Shown here one piece after another: positions 1-8,929 of a stretch of 64,000 nt of DNA. A program made the position numbers and the translations under genes. Numbering within the stretch: position 1 is the stretch's first letter; every line of letters begins with the position of its first letter. Source of the stretch: JAYPWI01 sp964629575 (GTDB lineage Bacteria > Actinomycetota > Acidimicrobiia > Acidimicrobiales > Poriferisodalaceae); NCBI GenBank assembly GCA_964629575.1, contig CAZVUM010000005.1, positions 52,728 through 116,727 on the forward strand. The letters run 5' to 3'. Under the pieces are notes generated by a model. It saw only the letters and a list, made by a program, of their open reading frames with translations. It was not told the DNA's origin and did not search any database.

Positions 1-153
1 CACCGAAGCCCGCACGGCCAGGCTGCCGCGCTGCAGGCGCCTGAATGCGTCCGTGGAGATCTCGGCACCTGCGATCAGCTCCGCTCCAATCACCTCCGCG
101 GCTCGGGCCGCCTGCCGCCCTGACCCGAGCCCGTTGGTGCCGTCGCTGTTCAC
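1..153 (-). CDS. Partial hypothetical protein, N-terminal 51 residues
   Basis: The minus strand is open from a GTG at 153-151 to the window edge. The GTG overlaps the TGA of the upstream amidase (GTGA, 4 bp), the coupling style used throughout this window, so this is probably the third gene of the amidase operon. The visible part is a polar N-terminus rich in Ala, Gly and Arg with no signal peptide, membrane segment or motif I recognise. Function cannot be assigned from this fragment; membership in the operon is an inference from the overlap. Confidence 0.5.
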   Translation of the reverse strand, partial: MNSDGTNGLGSGRQAARAAEVIGAELIAGAEISTDAFRRLQRGSLAVRASV

Positions 154-1559
154 GATGCGAGGTCCAGATCGCTCAGCGGCGCGAAAGCGTCGGCCGCTTC
201 GAGCTGGTGGGCGACGGCGAGAAGCAGGTCCTCGCGAGCCGAGGCGGCCACCAGTTGAACCCCGATGGGTAGGCCCTCTGCGGACAGACCCATCGGGACC
301 GAGATCGCCGGCTGACCCGAGACGTTGGCCTGGTCGACGAAGCCGATGAGCTCGCGCAGTCGGCCGGGACCTTCGACGGGATCGGACAGGTGGCCGATGG
401 GTGGCGGCGGAGCTCCCAGGACGGGCGTCAGGAGGAGGTCGCAGGCCGACCAGAAGGAGGCGACCCGGCGAGCCCAGGCCCGGAGCCACGTCTGGGCAGC
501 GACGTACATCGTGCCGGAGAGGGTCTTGCCGATCTCGGCCGACCACCAGTTGGACTGCTCGACGTCGTCCTCGGTGAGGGGTCGGCCGATCCGCGCTTCC
601 CAGCTCTCGAGCTCGCGCGCCATCCCCACAGTGCGCATGACGATGGTTTGGTCCGTCACCTCGGGGTCGAACCAGGCCTCGGGTGCGTGATCCGGAACGA
701 CGTCGTGGCCGAGCGTCTCGAGTGCACGGGCGGCGGCGTCGACGGCGTCGCCGCAGTCAGGGTGGCAGCGGCCTTTCGTGACACCGATTCGCAGCCTGGC
801 GATGTCGGCGCCGAGGAGCTCGCTCCACGGTTGCATCCCGCCGGTCGGAATCGACTCACCCGGCCAGCGACGCGTGATCACGTCCAGGGCCAGCGCGGAA
901 TCGCGCACGGTGCGTGTGAGCATGCCGTCGACGGCGAAGCCGCCCCGGTGCTCTCCCGATCTCGGGCCGGTGCTGACCCTGCCGCGTGTGACCTTGAGTC
1001 CGACGAGGCCGCACGCGCTGGCGGGCACCCGGATGGATCCGCCGCCGTCGTTGCCGTGGGCCAGGGGAACGACTCCAGCAGCCACCAGCGCGGCCGAGCC
1101 GCCGCTCGAGCCACCAGGGGAGAAGCCGAGGTTCGAGGGGTTCCGCGTTGGTCCGTAGGCGGCAGGCTCGGTGGTGATGGTGGTGCCGAACTCAGGCGTG
1201 TTGGTTCGCCCGATCGACACCGCGCCCGCCTCTGTCAGGCTGCGATAGAGGTAGCTGTCGTGGTCGCCCCGCCAGTCGATCTCGGCGAGAAAGGCGGCTC
1301 CGCGATGATGCGGCTCGCCCGCCTGCTCGCACCCCAGATCCTTCACCGCGATGGGCACTCCCGCCAGCGGGCCCTCGACGGGCCGTCGAGCCTGATCCAG
1401 CGCGGCGTCGAACCGCGGGTGGATGAGCGCGTTGAGGCTGGGGTTCGTGCGCTCACACTCGGTGATGGCGTTTTCGATCGCTTCGACTGGGGTCAGCTCG
1501 CCCGCGCCAAGTCGTGCGATGAGTGCCGTCGCGTCGTCGTGCCTGTTGTTCGCGGTCAC
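150..1559 (-). CDS. Amidase (amidase signature family)
   Basis: Hydrolase of the amidase signature family, which cleaves C-N amide bonds with a Ser-cisSer-Lys triad. From the chosen start the triad can be placed: Lys73 (AVKDLG), cis-Ser151 in GGSSGGS, and nucleophile Ser175 in DGGGSIRVPA; the 24-residue Ser-Ser spacing is the family spacing. The length of 469 aa is normal. An ATG 33 bases further upstream (1592) is possible, but the GTG at 1559 overlaps the TGA of the upstream amidase by 4 bp, so coupled translation is more likely. The substrate is unknown. It is a clear paralogue of its upstream neighbour (shared GRTNTPEFG and TTEPAAYGPTRNP). Confidence 0.88.
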   Translation of the reverse strand: MTANNRHDDATALIARLGAGELTPVEAIENAITECERTNPSLNALIHPRFDAALDQARRPVEGPLAGVPIAVKDLGCEQAGEPHHRGAAFLAEIDWRGDHDSYLYRSLTEAGAVSIGRTNTPEFGTTITTEPAAYGPTRNPSNLGFSPGGSSGGSAALVAAGVVPLAHGNDGGGSIRVPASACGLVGLKVTRGRVSTGPRSGEHRGGFAVDGMLTRTVRDSALALDVITRRWPGESIPTGGMQPWSELLGADIARLRIGVTKGRCHPDCGDAVDAAARALETLGHDVVPDHAPEAWFDPEVTDQTIVMRTVGMARELESWEARIGRPLTEDDVEQSNWWSAEIGKTLSGTMYVAAQTWLRAWARRVASFWSACDLLLTPVLGAPPPPIGHLSDPVEGPGRLRELIGFVDQANVSGQPAISVPMGLSAEGLPIGVQLVAASAREDLLLAVAHQLEAADAFAPLSDLDLAS

Positions 1560-3019
1560 CAGGCCGAGACCGGGGGGATGCGCCCAGCCCAAGGGACTGC
1601 CCGCTCCAACTGTCCGGCGAGCTGCAGGAGCATGTGCTCCGAGGCGGACGCTCCGACGAACTGAACTCCCACCGGGAGCCCGTCGCTTGTCCAGCGCAGC
1701 GGAACCGACATCGCTGGTTGACCGGTGACGTTGAACTGGGGGGTGAAATGCAGGAGCTCGCGCAGCCGGTCTCGCCCGCGGATCGGATCGCGCAGCTCGC
1801 CGATGCGAGGAGGCGGCTCGGTCAAGATCGGGGTGACGAGAACGTCGTGGTCAGCCCACCAGTGCGCCATGCGCCGTGTGTAGGCCTGAAACCACTCCAC
1901 GGCGGCGATGTACTCGACGCCCCCGATGCGGCGGCCGAGCTCGACGAATGCTCGAGTGTCGCGTTCGAGCTCGAGTGCTTGACCGATCGACCGTTCGAGG
2001 GCGTCGATCTCGGCGGCGATCGACACCCCGATCACGGTGCGGAAGTTGTCGAAGAACTCATCGTCGAAGAGCTCGGCAGGGTGCGCTTCGACCACCGTGT
2101 GACCGAGCTCCTCCATGGTTCGGCCAGCGGCCTCCACCGCATCTCGGCACTCCGAATGCACAGCGCCCCACGCCGACGTCGGGCAGATCCCGACCCGTAG
2201 CGGGCTCGGCTCGGTCTCTGGAGCTGTCGCGAACGGGCGGGCAGGAGGTGCGGCGCTGTATGGGTCGCCCGGCCACTCATGGCTGATCCCGTCGAGTACG
2301 ACAGCCGAGTCGCGTACCGACCGTGAGACCACACCTTCGATCGCGGCGCCGGCCCACGCCTCTCCTGTGGCGGGCCCGGCCGAGACACGCCCGCGGGTGG
2401 GTTTGAGACCGAACAACCCACACTCGCTCGCCGGAACCCGGATGGATCCGCCTCCGTCGTTGGCGTGCGCGATCGGCACGATGCCCGCGGCCACGGCTGC
2501 GGCCGAACCGCCGGAGGAGCCGCCTGCTGAGTGATCGAGATTCCACGGATTACGCGTCGGGCCGTATGCAGCGGGTTCGGTCGTGATGGTGAGCCCGAAC
2601 TCAGGGGTGTTGGTGCGCCCGATGTTCACAAGGCCGAGATTGCGGAACATCGTCGCCAGATGCGTGTCGTGTGGGGCCCGATAGTCGATGTCGCGCAACG
2701 TTGCGTTGCCGTCGTGCAGGGGATCGCCCTCCGTCGAACACATCAGGTCCTTGGTGAGGAACGGGACACCCTCGAGCGGCGCATCGGTGTCGCCGCCAGA
2801 CCCCATTGCCGTGGCCTGTGCCCGCGCTCCGTCGACCAAGTGATGAATGATGGCGTTGAGGTCTCCGTTGACCCGTTGAGCGCGAGCAATCGCCTCGTCG
2901 ACGAGCTCCGCCGGGGTGGCCTCGCCAGATCGGACGAGCTGGGCCATGGCAACACCGTCGAGTTGGCCATCGAGCGGGTCAGCAGGCCGGCCATCGGGTC
3001 GAACGGGTGGCTCTGGCAT
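1556..3019 (-). CDS. Amidase (amidase signature family), paralogue
   Basis: Second amidase signature protein, 487 aa, first gene of a minus-strand operon. Triad residues are Lys90 (FLTKDL), cis-Ser168 in GGSSGGS and Ser192 in NDGGGSIRVPA, again 24 residues apart. The N-terminal ~20 residues are a Pro/Asp-rich tail without a signal peptide, so a cytosolic enzyme is expected. Its start lies 61 bp from the divergent dnaE2 start, and the LexA-type box lies about 36 bp upstream of this gene, so it could share SOS control. Tandem paralogues suggest a local duplication followed by divergence. Substrate cannot be predicted from sequence. Confidence 0.88.
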   Translation of the reverse strand: MPEPPVRPDGRPADPLDGQLDGVAMAQLVRSGEATPAELVDEAIARAQRVNGDLNAIIHHLVDGARAQATAMGSGGDTDAPLEGVPFLTKDLMCSTEGDPLHDGNATLRDIDYRAPHDTHLATMFRNLGLVNIGRTNTPEFGLTITTEPAAYGPTRNPWNLDHSAGGSSGGSAAAVAAGIVPIAHANDGGGSIRVPASECGLFGLKPTRGRVSAGPATGEAWAGAAIEGVVSRSVRDSAVVLDGISHEWPGDPYSAAPPARPFATAPETEPSPLRVGICPTSAWGAVHSECRDAVEAAGRTMEELGHTVVEAHPAELFDDEFFDNFRTVIGVSIAAEIDALERSIGQALELERDTRAFVELGRRIGGVEYIAAVEWFQAYTRRMAHWWADHDVLVTPILTEPPPRIGELRDPIRGRDRLRELLHFTPQFNVTGQPAMSVPLRWTSDGLPVGVQFVGASASEHMLLQLAGQLERAVPWAGRIPPVSAW

Positions 3020-3045
3020 GCCAGCAACGTACCCGTTGCTCCCCC

Positions 3046-3074
3046 TTGACGTCAGCGAACAGATGTTCGATCAT
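3046..3074 (+). promoter_or_regulatory. Putative dnaE2 promoter, possibly leaderless
   Basis: TTGACG at 3046-3051 and GATCAT at 3069-3074 are separated by 17 bp and resemble sigma-70 -35 and -10 boxes (the -10 matches 4 of 6). A start site 6-7 bases after the -10 would fall at about 3081, which is the chosen ATG of dnaE2, implying a leaderless mRNA. The LexA-type box lies between the two boxes. Predicted by eye only. Confidence 0.5.
3055..3070. promoter_or_regulatory. LexA (SOS) box
   Basis: CGAAC-AGAT-GTTCG, a perfect inverted repeat with a 4-bp centre at 3056-3069. It matches the Gram-positive/actinobacterial LexA consensus (GAAC N4 GTTC, often flanked as TCGAAC...GTTCGA). It sits between the putative -35 and -10 elements of dnaE2, the expected place for repression, and also in the shared region with the divergent amidase operon. 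DnaE2 is a well known SOS gene in mycobacteria and other bacteria. Confidence 0.88.
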
Positions 3075-3080
3075 CGCGGG

Positions 3081-6000
3081 ATGGGCTTCAACAACCCAGC
3101 CATGCCCTGGCCCGAGCTCGAACGTCGTCTGTCGGGAGGGTCGCGTGGTGGCGCAGGCCGGCCGGCGATGGTGGAGCTCGGGGACGGGGGCGATGCTCCG
3201 GCATGGGGGCGGCAACGTTTCGAGTTCGACGCAGGTGGCGTTCGGCGGGTTCCTGGGGAGATGCCGTACTCGGAGCTGCACAGCCACAGCCACTTCAGCT
3301 TTCTCGATGGCGCGTCGAGCCCCGAAGAGTTGGCAACCGAAGCTGCCCGGCTCGGGCTCGAAGCTCTCGCTCTCACCGATCACGGTGGCTTCTACGGGAT
3401 CGTGAGGTTTGCCGAAGCAGCTCGGGAGGTGGGCCTGCCCACTGTCTTCGGTGCCGAGCTCACCCTCGATGCATGGCAGCCCACGCTCGATGAGGCCGCC
3501 GATCCGTCGCGCACGGGCCCGCCCGATCCGGCGGGTCGACACGTCGTTGTTCTCTCCAGAGGGCCGCAGGGCTATGCCTCGCTCGGCACCCTGCTCTCCG
3601 CAGCGCAGATGGCGGGGGAGAAGGGAGCGCCGCGGCTGTCGACAGCGCAGTTCCTCGATGCTGCAGCTCGCCATGCCGATGAGTGGGCGATTCTCACGGG
3701 AGGTCGAAAGGGTCTGGTGGCGGGTCCGCTGGTGTCCGATGGCCCCGCTGTGGCCGGGCGCGCTCTCGATCGGCTGATCGAGGCCGCTGGCCCGCAGAAC
3801 GTGTTCGTCGAGCTGTGGGACCACGGCGATCCCCTCGATGCGGCGCGCAACGACGGGCTCGCCCAGCTTGCTGCACATCGCGGCGCTGGGCTGCTGTGTA
3901 CCAACGGTGTCCATTACGCCACGCCGGCGCGCCGCAGGTTGGCGACGGCGCTCGCCGCAGTGCGGTCGCGCCGTTCGCTCGACGAGCTCGACGGGTGGCT
4001 TCCTGCATCGGGGGCGGCGCATCTCAGATCGGGGGTCGAGCAGGCCAGACGCTTCGCTCGGTACCCCGGTGTGGTCGAGGCGGCAGCCCAGCTCGGACGG
4101 GAGTGCGCGTTCGACCTGTCGCTCGTCGCTCCTCAGCTTCCCCCGTACCCCTGTCCACACGGTCTCGATGAGATGGGACACCTCCGCCGGGTGGTCGAGG
4201 AGGGCGCTCTCCAGCGCTACGGACCGCGGGGCGCTGAGCGGGTCGTCGGCGGTTGGAAGCAGATCGACCACGAGCTCGATCTCATCGAAGAGCTGGGCTT
4301 TCCGGGGTACTTCCTCGTCGTGTGGGACATCGTGTCGTTCTGTCGCGTCAACGACATCTACTGCCAGGGTCGCGGCTCGGCTGCCAATTCCGCCGTCTGC
4401 TACGCCCTCGGGATCACCAACGCCGATGCCGTGTCGCTCGGCCTGCTCTTCGAGCGATTCCTCTCACCCGAACGCGACGGCCCACCGGACATCGACATCG
4501 ACATCGAGAGCGACCGTCGCGAGGAGGTGATCCAGTACGTCTTCGATCGCTACGGCCGTCGCCACACAGCGCAAGTGGCCAACGTGATCACCTACCGTTC
4601 GCGATCGGCGGTGCGCGACATGGCCAAGGCGCTCGGGTACGCCACCGGCCAGCAAGATGCCTGGTCCAAACAGCTCGACCGCTACGGCGGGCTGAAAGAG
4701 ATGCTCGCCACAGCTGTTCTTCTCGAGTCCCAGCCCTCCGATCCCGGCCTGGCCGACACCCGCCCGGCCGAGGACAAATCGGGAACGCCCGACTGGCGTG
4801 GCCCTTCGACAGAGCCCATCACCGTCGACCACGACATCCCCACCGACGTTCTGGAGCTGGCAGCCGAGGTCGAACATTCGCCACGGCATCTCGGGATCCA
4901 TTCGGGCGGAATGGTGATCTGCGACCGTCCCGTCGTCGAGGTGTGTCCTGTGGAGTGGGCACGAATGGAGAAGCGGTCGGTGCTCCAGTGGGACAAGGAC
5001 GACTGTGCTGCCGTTGGCCTGGTGAAGTTCGACCTCCTCGGGCTCGGCATGCTCTCGGCGGTGCACTACGCCGTCGACCTCATCGCCGAGGCCCATGGCG
5101 TCGAGGTCGATCTCGCCGCCCTCCCTCAGGAGGACGCGGTCTACGAGATGCTCTGCAAGGCCGACTCCATCGGTGTGTTCCAGGTGGAGTCGCGGGCCCA
5201 GATGGCCACCCTTCCGCGGCTGCGCCCGCGTTGCTTCTACGACCTGGTCGTCGAGGTGGCGCTCATCCGTCCCGGTCCCATCCAGGGCGGGTCGGTGCAT
5301 CCCTACATTCGGCGCCGCAACGGCCAGGATCCCGTCACCTATCTCCACCCCCTTCTCGAGAACTCGCTGGCCAAGACCCTCGGCATCCCGCTCTTTCAGG
5401 AACAGCTGATGCAGATGGCGATCGACGTCGCTGGGTTCACGCCCGCCGAGTCGGATCAGCTCCGCCAAGCGATGGGGTCCAAGCGGTCGCGCGAGCGGAT
5501 GGAACGGCTGCGGCGCCGTCTCTACGAGGGGATGTTCGAGCGCGGTGTCACCCCCGAGGTGGCCGAGGAGATCTGGGACAAGATGTCGGCGTTCGCCAAC
5601 TACGGGTTCCCCGAGAGCCACTCGGTGTCGTTCGCCTATCTCGTGTACGCCTCGTCGTGGATCAAGCTGCACTACCCGGCGGCGTTCTGCGCATCGCTCA
5701 TCAACGCGCAACCGATGGGGTTCTATTCACCGCACTCCCTGGCACAGGACGCCCGCCGTCACGGTGTCGTGATCCTCACTCCGGACATCAACGCATCGGC
5801 GGACACGGCCACCCTCGAACCTCACCGGGACTCTCACGGCGGTGTTGCGGTGCGGATGGGCTTGTCGTCTGTTCGCAGCGTGGGCGATGAGCTGGCGCTC
5901 GCCATCGCCGAGTCCGGTCCCTACGACGACATGGAGCAGCTCGTCCGGCGGGTCGATCTCAACCTCACCAATCTCGAAGCCCTGGCCACGGCGGGGGCCT

Positions 6001-6545
6001 TCGACTGTTTCGGGTTGAGTCGTCGCGAAGCGCTCTGGTCTGCGGGCGCCGTTGCCCAGTCGCGCCCCGGGCAACTGCAAGGCATCGTCACCGGATCCGA
6101 TGCCCCGACGCTTCCCGGTATGTCGCTGCAGGAGGAGGCGGTCGCCGACCTCTGGGCGACGGGCGTGGCCCCCGACGGCCATCCCACCAAGTTCCTCCGC
6201 GACCAGCTCGACGAACTCGACGTCGTGACTGCCGAGGGGCTCCACACCTGTCCTGCAGGCGATGTTCGTGGGGGAAAGGTGCGCGTGGCGGGTGTGGTGA
6301 CCCATCGACAACGGCCGGCGACCGCCCAGGGGACGATGTTCATCAACCTCGAGGACGAGACCGGCCTGATCAACATCGTCGTGTCGAAGGGCTGCTGGCT
6401 GAGGTATCGAGACGCGGCCCGCTCAGCGACCGCGCTTGTCGTCCGTGGTCGCCTCGAACGCCACGAGGGGGTGGTCAACGTGATCGCCGAGCACATGGAG
6501 CCTCTCCACGTCGCAGCTGCGCTCGCGAGTCGGGATTTTCGATGA
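3081..6545 (+). CDS. dnaE2: Error-prone DNA polymerase III alpha-type, DnaE2
   Basis: Translesion polymerase of the C-family, which performs damage-induced mutagenesis with the ImuA'/ImuB accessory proteins in other bacteria. The chosen ATG gives the typical DnaE2 opening MGFNNPAMPWPELERRLSG (1154 aa); the in-frame ATG at 3063 lies inside the LexA box and is less likely. A PHP domain starts near residue 63 (HSHSHFSFLDG). The polymerase core shows GRGSAANSAV (~430) and PPDIDIDIES with the catalytic aspartates (~470). A C-terminal OB fold follows from ~1064. It is followed by a long palindrome and stands alone: no imuA or imuB is visible in the window. Control by LexA is inferred from the upstream box. 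Confidence 0.95.
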   Translation: MGFNNPAMPWPELERRLSGGSRGGAGRPAMVELGDGGDAPAWGRQRFEFDAGGVRRVPGEMPYSELHSHSHFSFLDGASSPEELATEAARLGLEALALTDHGGFYGIVRFAEAAREVGLPTVFGAELTLDAWQPTLDEAADPSRTGPPDPAGRHVVVLSRGPQGYASLGTLLSAAQMAGEKGAPRLSTAQFLDAAARHADEWAILTGGRKGLVAGPLVSDGPAVAGRALDRLIEAAGPQNVFVELWDHGDPLDAARNDGLAQLAAHRGAGLLCTNGVHYATPARRRLATALAAVRSRRSLDELDGWLPASGAAHLRSGVEQARRFARYPGVVEAAAQLGRECAFDLSLVAPQLPPYPCPHGLDEMGHLRRVVEEGALQRYGPRGAERVVGGWKQIDHELDLIEELGFPGYFLVVWDIVSFCRVNDIYCQGRGSAANSAVCYALGITNADAVSLGLLFERFLSPERDGPPDIDIDIESDRREEVIQYVFDRYGRRHTAQVANVITYRSRSAVRDMAKALGYATGQQDAWSKQLDRYGGLKEMLATAVLLESQPSDPGLADTRPAEDKSGTPDWRGPSTEPITVDHDIPTDVLELAAEVEHSPRHLGIHSGGMVICDRPVVEVCPVEWARMEKRSVLQWDKDDCAAVGLVKFDLLGLGMLSAVHYAVDLIAEAHGVEVDLAALPQEDAVYEMLCKADSIGVFQVESRAQMATLPRLRPRCFYDLVVEVALIRPGPIQGGSVHPYIRRRNGQDPVTYLHPLLENSLAKTLGIPLFQEQLMQMAIDVAGFTPAESDQLRQAMGSKRSRERMERLRRRLYEGMFERGVTPEVAEEIWDKMSAFANYGFPESHSVSFAYLVYASSWIKLHYPAAFCASLINAQPMGFYSPHSLAQDARRHGVVILTPDINASADTATLEPHRDSHGGVAVRMGLSSVRSVGDELALAIAESGPYDDMEQLVRRVDLNLTNLEALATAGAFDCFGLSRREALWSAGAVAQSRPGQLQGIVTGSDAPTLPGMSLQEEAVADLWATGVAPDGHPTKFLRDQLDELDVVTAEGLHTCPAGDVRGGKVRVAGVVTHRQRPATAQGTMFINLEDETGLINIVVSKGCWLRYRDAARSATALVVRGRLERHEGVVNVIAEHMEPLHVAAALASRDFR

Positions 6546-6551
6546 CTTCCA

Positions 6552-6587
6552 CATTTAGGTTCCAGGAGCGCTCCTGGAACCTAAATG
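6552..6587. terminator. Perfect 36-bp palindrome after dnaE2
   Basis: Arms CATTTAGGTTCCAGGAGC and GCTCCTGGAACCTAAATG are exactly complementary with no spacer, 6 bases after the dnaE2 stop. Folded in RNA this would make a very stable hairpin at the end of dnaE2. No U-run follows, so it is not a classical intrinsic terminator; it could instead stabilise the mRNA end or be a mobile palindromic element. No second copy was noticed in the window. Confidence 0.55.
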
Positions 6588-6707
6588 GAGATCTGTGCCT
6601 GTGACCGACACCACACTCGAAATCCGCGGTGCGAGGGAACTGGGGACCCCCCGGCGAGCGTTTCATATGGCAACAGCGTCAATCAGGTCTCAGAGAGGAC
6701 ACCCAAC

Positions 6708-6935
6708 ATGACCAGCCCCGACGCCCCCCTTTCTCACGCAGCCATCCGGCGCCTCCGGGGCCGGGCACGCCATCTCCGGCGTGAGAGCAACCTCCAGCCA
6801 TCTCCCGTGGCCCTCGCGTATCGCCGCAGGGCGGCCGAGCTGGAGCTCGAGGCCGAGGTGCTCGACGAGAAGCTCGTCCGTTACACACCCACTGAGCGGG
6901 TGAGCGAGATCGAGTCCGTCGTCGCCGCGGCCTGA
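6708..6935 (+). CDS. Small charged hypothetical protein
   Basis: A 75-aa protein with a good ribosome binding site (AGAGAGGA, 8 bases before the ATG). The first half is Arg-rich (RRLRGRARHLRRE) and the second half is acidic and helical (AAELELEAEVLDEKL), so it is likely a small cytosolic helical protein, perhaps nucleic-acid binding or a coiled-coil. There is no signal peptide, Cys or known motif. It stands between dnaE2 and a convergent gene. Function not recognised. Confidence 0.6.
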   Translation: MTSPDAPLSHAAIRRLRGRARHLRRESNLQPSPVALAYRRRAAELELEAEVLDEKLVRYTPTERVSEIESVVAAA

Positions 6936-6991
6936 GACAGATCACGGGCACGGCAGTGTTGCTGCCGGCGCGGACCCCCTGGTTGACCTGA

Positions 6992-8020
6992 TCAGCCCAG
7001 GGGGCGTCCGAAAGGCAGCTCGTCCTGCCACGAACGGAGGAACTCCTCCGCGGCGTAGCAGGCAGCCATGAACGCACCGTCGGCGTGCCCGACGGTGTCG
7101 TTCATGAGGCGTTCGACCGTCGAGACGGTCGCGGCTCTGACGTCGTCGTGGCCGGCCCCGTCCTCGGGCCACCACGACAGCGTCGGGCCGACAGCTGCAA
7201 CGAAGTCCGCGACTGCGGCCGTACCGTTCTGACGCAGGATCGCGAGAGCCTTCGAGGAGATCGCTGCGGGGGACGTGGCGATCACGGGGGTCGAACCCAG
7301 GGTGTTGGCGCCCTCGCCCGACATGGCACCCGGCTTGGATCCGACGAAGAGAGCGTCCACGTCGCCCTTCCAGATCTCCCACGGCTTGCCGACCTCGCCG
7401 AGCTGCTCGACGCCCGCCGGGCCTGCCGACATGAACGCGTCGGCGAGTGTCGCCGCGTCGAAGTCGCCCGTCACGCATCCCTTGGCAGTGGCCACGCGCC
7501 CGACTGCCCCACCCTGGGCTTCGATCGCACGGGCGATGCCGATGCCGTTGGCGTCGAGTCCTTCGATCGCCACCCGCTTGCCGTCCAGGCCTCCCGTGAG
7601 GGCGGCTGCGGCCGTGGCTGCGCCGAGACCGACGAGCTCGTTCTCGAACGAGATGCCGTCGCGGTCGTTGTTGCGGATCGACGACCGAGGGTCACGAGCC
7701 AAGAACGCGGAGAGTTTGTCGTTGTCCAGGCGAAGGCCGGGCGACACGACGAGCGTTCCGGCGGCCAGCTCGTCATCGAGCTCGGTCGCGGCGGCAGAAA
7801 TGGCCTCACCGCCACCCTCGGGGTCCACCTTGAACCCGACCGTAGCGCCGCTCTTCTTCTCACCCAGAACGGCAAACACGTAGGTCTGATGGCGGACCAG
7901 CATCGTCGCGTTGCCGGGCGCCAACTTGGCGCCCAACCGCGCAGGTCCGGCGTAGGTTTCGGCGCCGGGAAGGTCGTAGATCACGAACCCGGTGGTGGTT
8001 TCCAGCTGTCTCGTCTCCAC
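6992..8020 (-). CDS. Glu/Leu/Phe/Val dehydrogenase-like Rossmann protein
   Basis: Resembles the NAD(P)-binding half of the amino-acid dehydrogenase family: DGKRVAIEGLDANGIGIARAIEAQ looks like the nucleotide-binding turn, followed later by TPVIATSPAAISSKALAILR. The N-terminal third does not clearly show the catalytic Lys-Asp region of true glutamate dehydrogenases, so enzymatic activity is uncertain. I prefer the GTG at 8020 (342 aa, opening METRQLETTTGF) because the 33 residues before it, from an ATG at 8119, look like non-coding Pro/Arg sequence. No clear ribosome binding site precedes either start. It is monocistronic and divergent from the TlpA-like gene. Confidence 0.6.
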   Translation of the reverse strand: METRQLETTTGFVIYDLPGAETYAGPARLGAKLAPGNATMLVRHQTYVFAVLGEKKSGATVGFKVDPEGGGEAISAAATELDDELAAGTLVVSPGLRLDNDKLSAFLARDPRSSIRNNDRDGISFENELVGLGAATAAAALTGGLDGKRVAIEGLDANGIGIARAIEAQGGAVGRVATAKGCVTGDFDAATLADAFMSAGPAGVEQLGEVGKPWEIWKGDVDALFVGSKPGAMSGEGANTLGSTPVIATSPAAISSKALAILRQNGTAAVADFVAAVGPTLSWWPEDGAGHDDVRAATVSTVERLMNDTVGHADGAFMAACYAAEEFLRSWQDELPFGRPLG

Positions 8021-8195
8021 GGTGGGCAGTCTGCCATCTCGGATCGGGCGACACCCGGTTGGCGTCGGCTCGAGGACGGGTGGCGGCTGAATGAATCGGC
8101 GGAGATTCCGATCCGGCATCGCTAGGTCACGTGTGGACGATCGGCGTGCCAGGCGAGCCGGACACGTTCACCGCTGAGCCGGGTACCGTGACGAC

Positions 8196-8879
8196 ATGAT
8201 CGGTCGCCGCCTCGTTCTCGTCGTGCTGGGAGTGCTCTTCGCCGCTGCTGCCTGCGGGGACGCGGACGGCGCAGACGGCGCGGACGGCGCAGAAACCGCT
8301 GGCGATGAGCCTGCGCCCACCAGCGCGACCACTGCGGACCCCGACGCCACTGTCGCGCCGAGCACCACGACCACCACGATCCCGACCTCTGTGTCGGGCG
8401 ATCCTCTGGCCCCGCTGCCGGAGTCGGGTGTCGAGCCGGTCGGCGGCCTCCCCGCACCAACGTTCGAAGGCACCGACATCCTGACCGGAGAGGTGGTGTC
8501 CCTCGCGCCCACAGGGCGTCCGACCGCGATCGCATTCTTCGCCCATTGGTGTCCCCACTGTCAACGCGAGGTGCAAGAGATCACCGACTGGCTGGCTGCC
8601 AACGACTTCCCCGATACCGTCGATTTCGTCGCCGTATCGACGCTCGAGGATCCAGCGCGCGACAACCACCCGCCCTCCGAATGGCTCGAGGGTGAGGGCT
8701 GGCCGTATCCGGTCATCTCGGACACGGCCGACTTCGCGGTCGCGACGGCCTACGGCGTCACCGCGGTTCCGTTCTGGGCCTTCCTCGACGGCGAAGGCCA
8801 GGTGCTGACCCGCGTCGCCGGCAACCTCGGCCCCGACCTCCTCGCTCAGCTCTTCGAAGACATCGCAACCGGTCCATAG
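8196..8879 (+). CDS. TlpA/ResA-type thioredoxin-fold lipoprotein
   Basis: Secreted thiol-disulfide protein of 227 aa. A short signal peptide ends in a lipobox (FAAAAC, Cys20), so it is probably anchored outside the membrane. A low-complexity Asp/Ala/Thr linker (residues ~21-75) precedes a thioredoxin fold with the redox motif WCPHC (Cys119 and Cys122) and a cis-proline loop (YGVTAVPFW). Family members reduce or exchange disulfides in exported proteins or assist cytochrome c maturation; the partner here is unknown. It is monocistronic. Confidence 0.88.
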   Translation: MIGRRLVLVVLGVLFAAAACGDADGADGADGAETAGDEPAPTSATTADPDATVAPSTTTTTIPTSVSGDPLAPLPESGVEPVGGLPAPTFEGTDILTGEVVSLAPTGRPTAIAFFAHWCPHCQREVQEITDWLAANDFPDTVDFVAVSTLEDPARDNHPPSEWLEGEGWPYPVISDTADFAVATAYGVTAVPFWAFLDGEGQVLTRVAGNLGPDLLAQLFEDIATGP

Positions 8880-8929
8880 GCCAAGGAGCCGGCTGCGGGC
8901 CCGCGCGAGAACTATGTGGCGCTGTAGTC

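Noticed and set aside
390..1664. A 424-codon plus-strand ORF opposite the first amidase
   Set aside because: It is the complement of a gene with an intact catalytic triad; its composition (Arg/Gly/Ala) is typical of GC-rich shadows.
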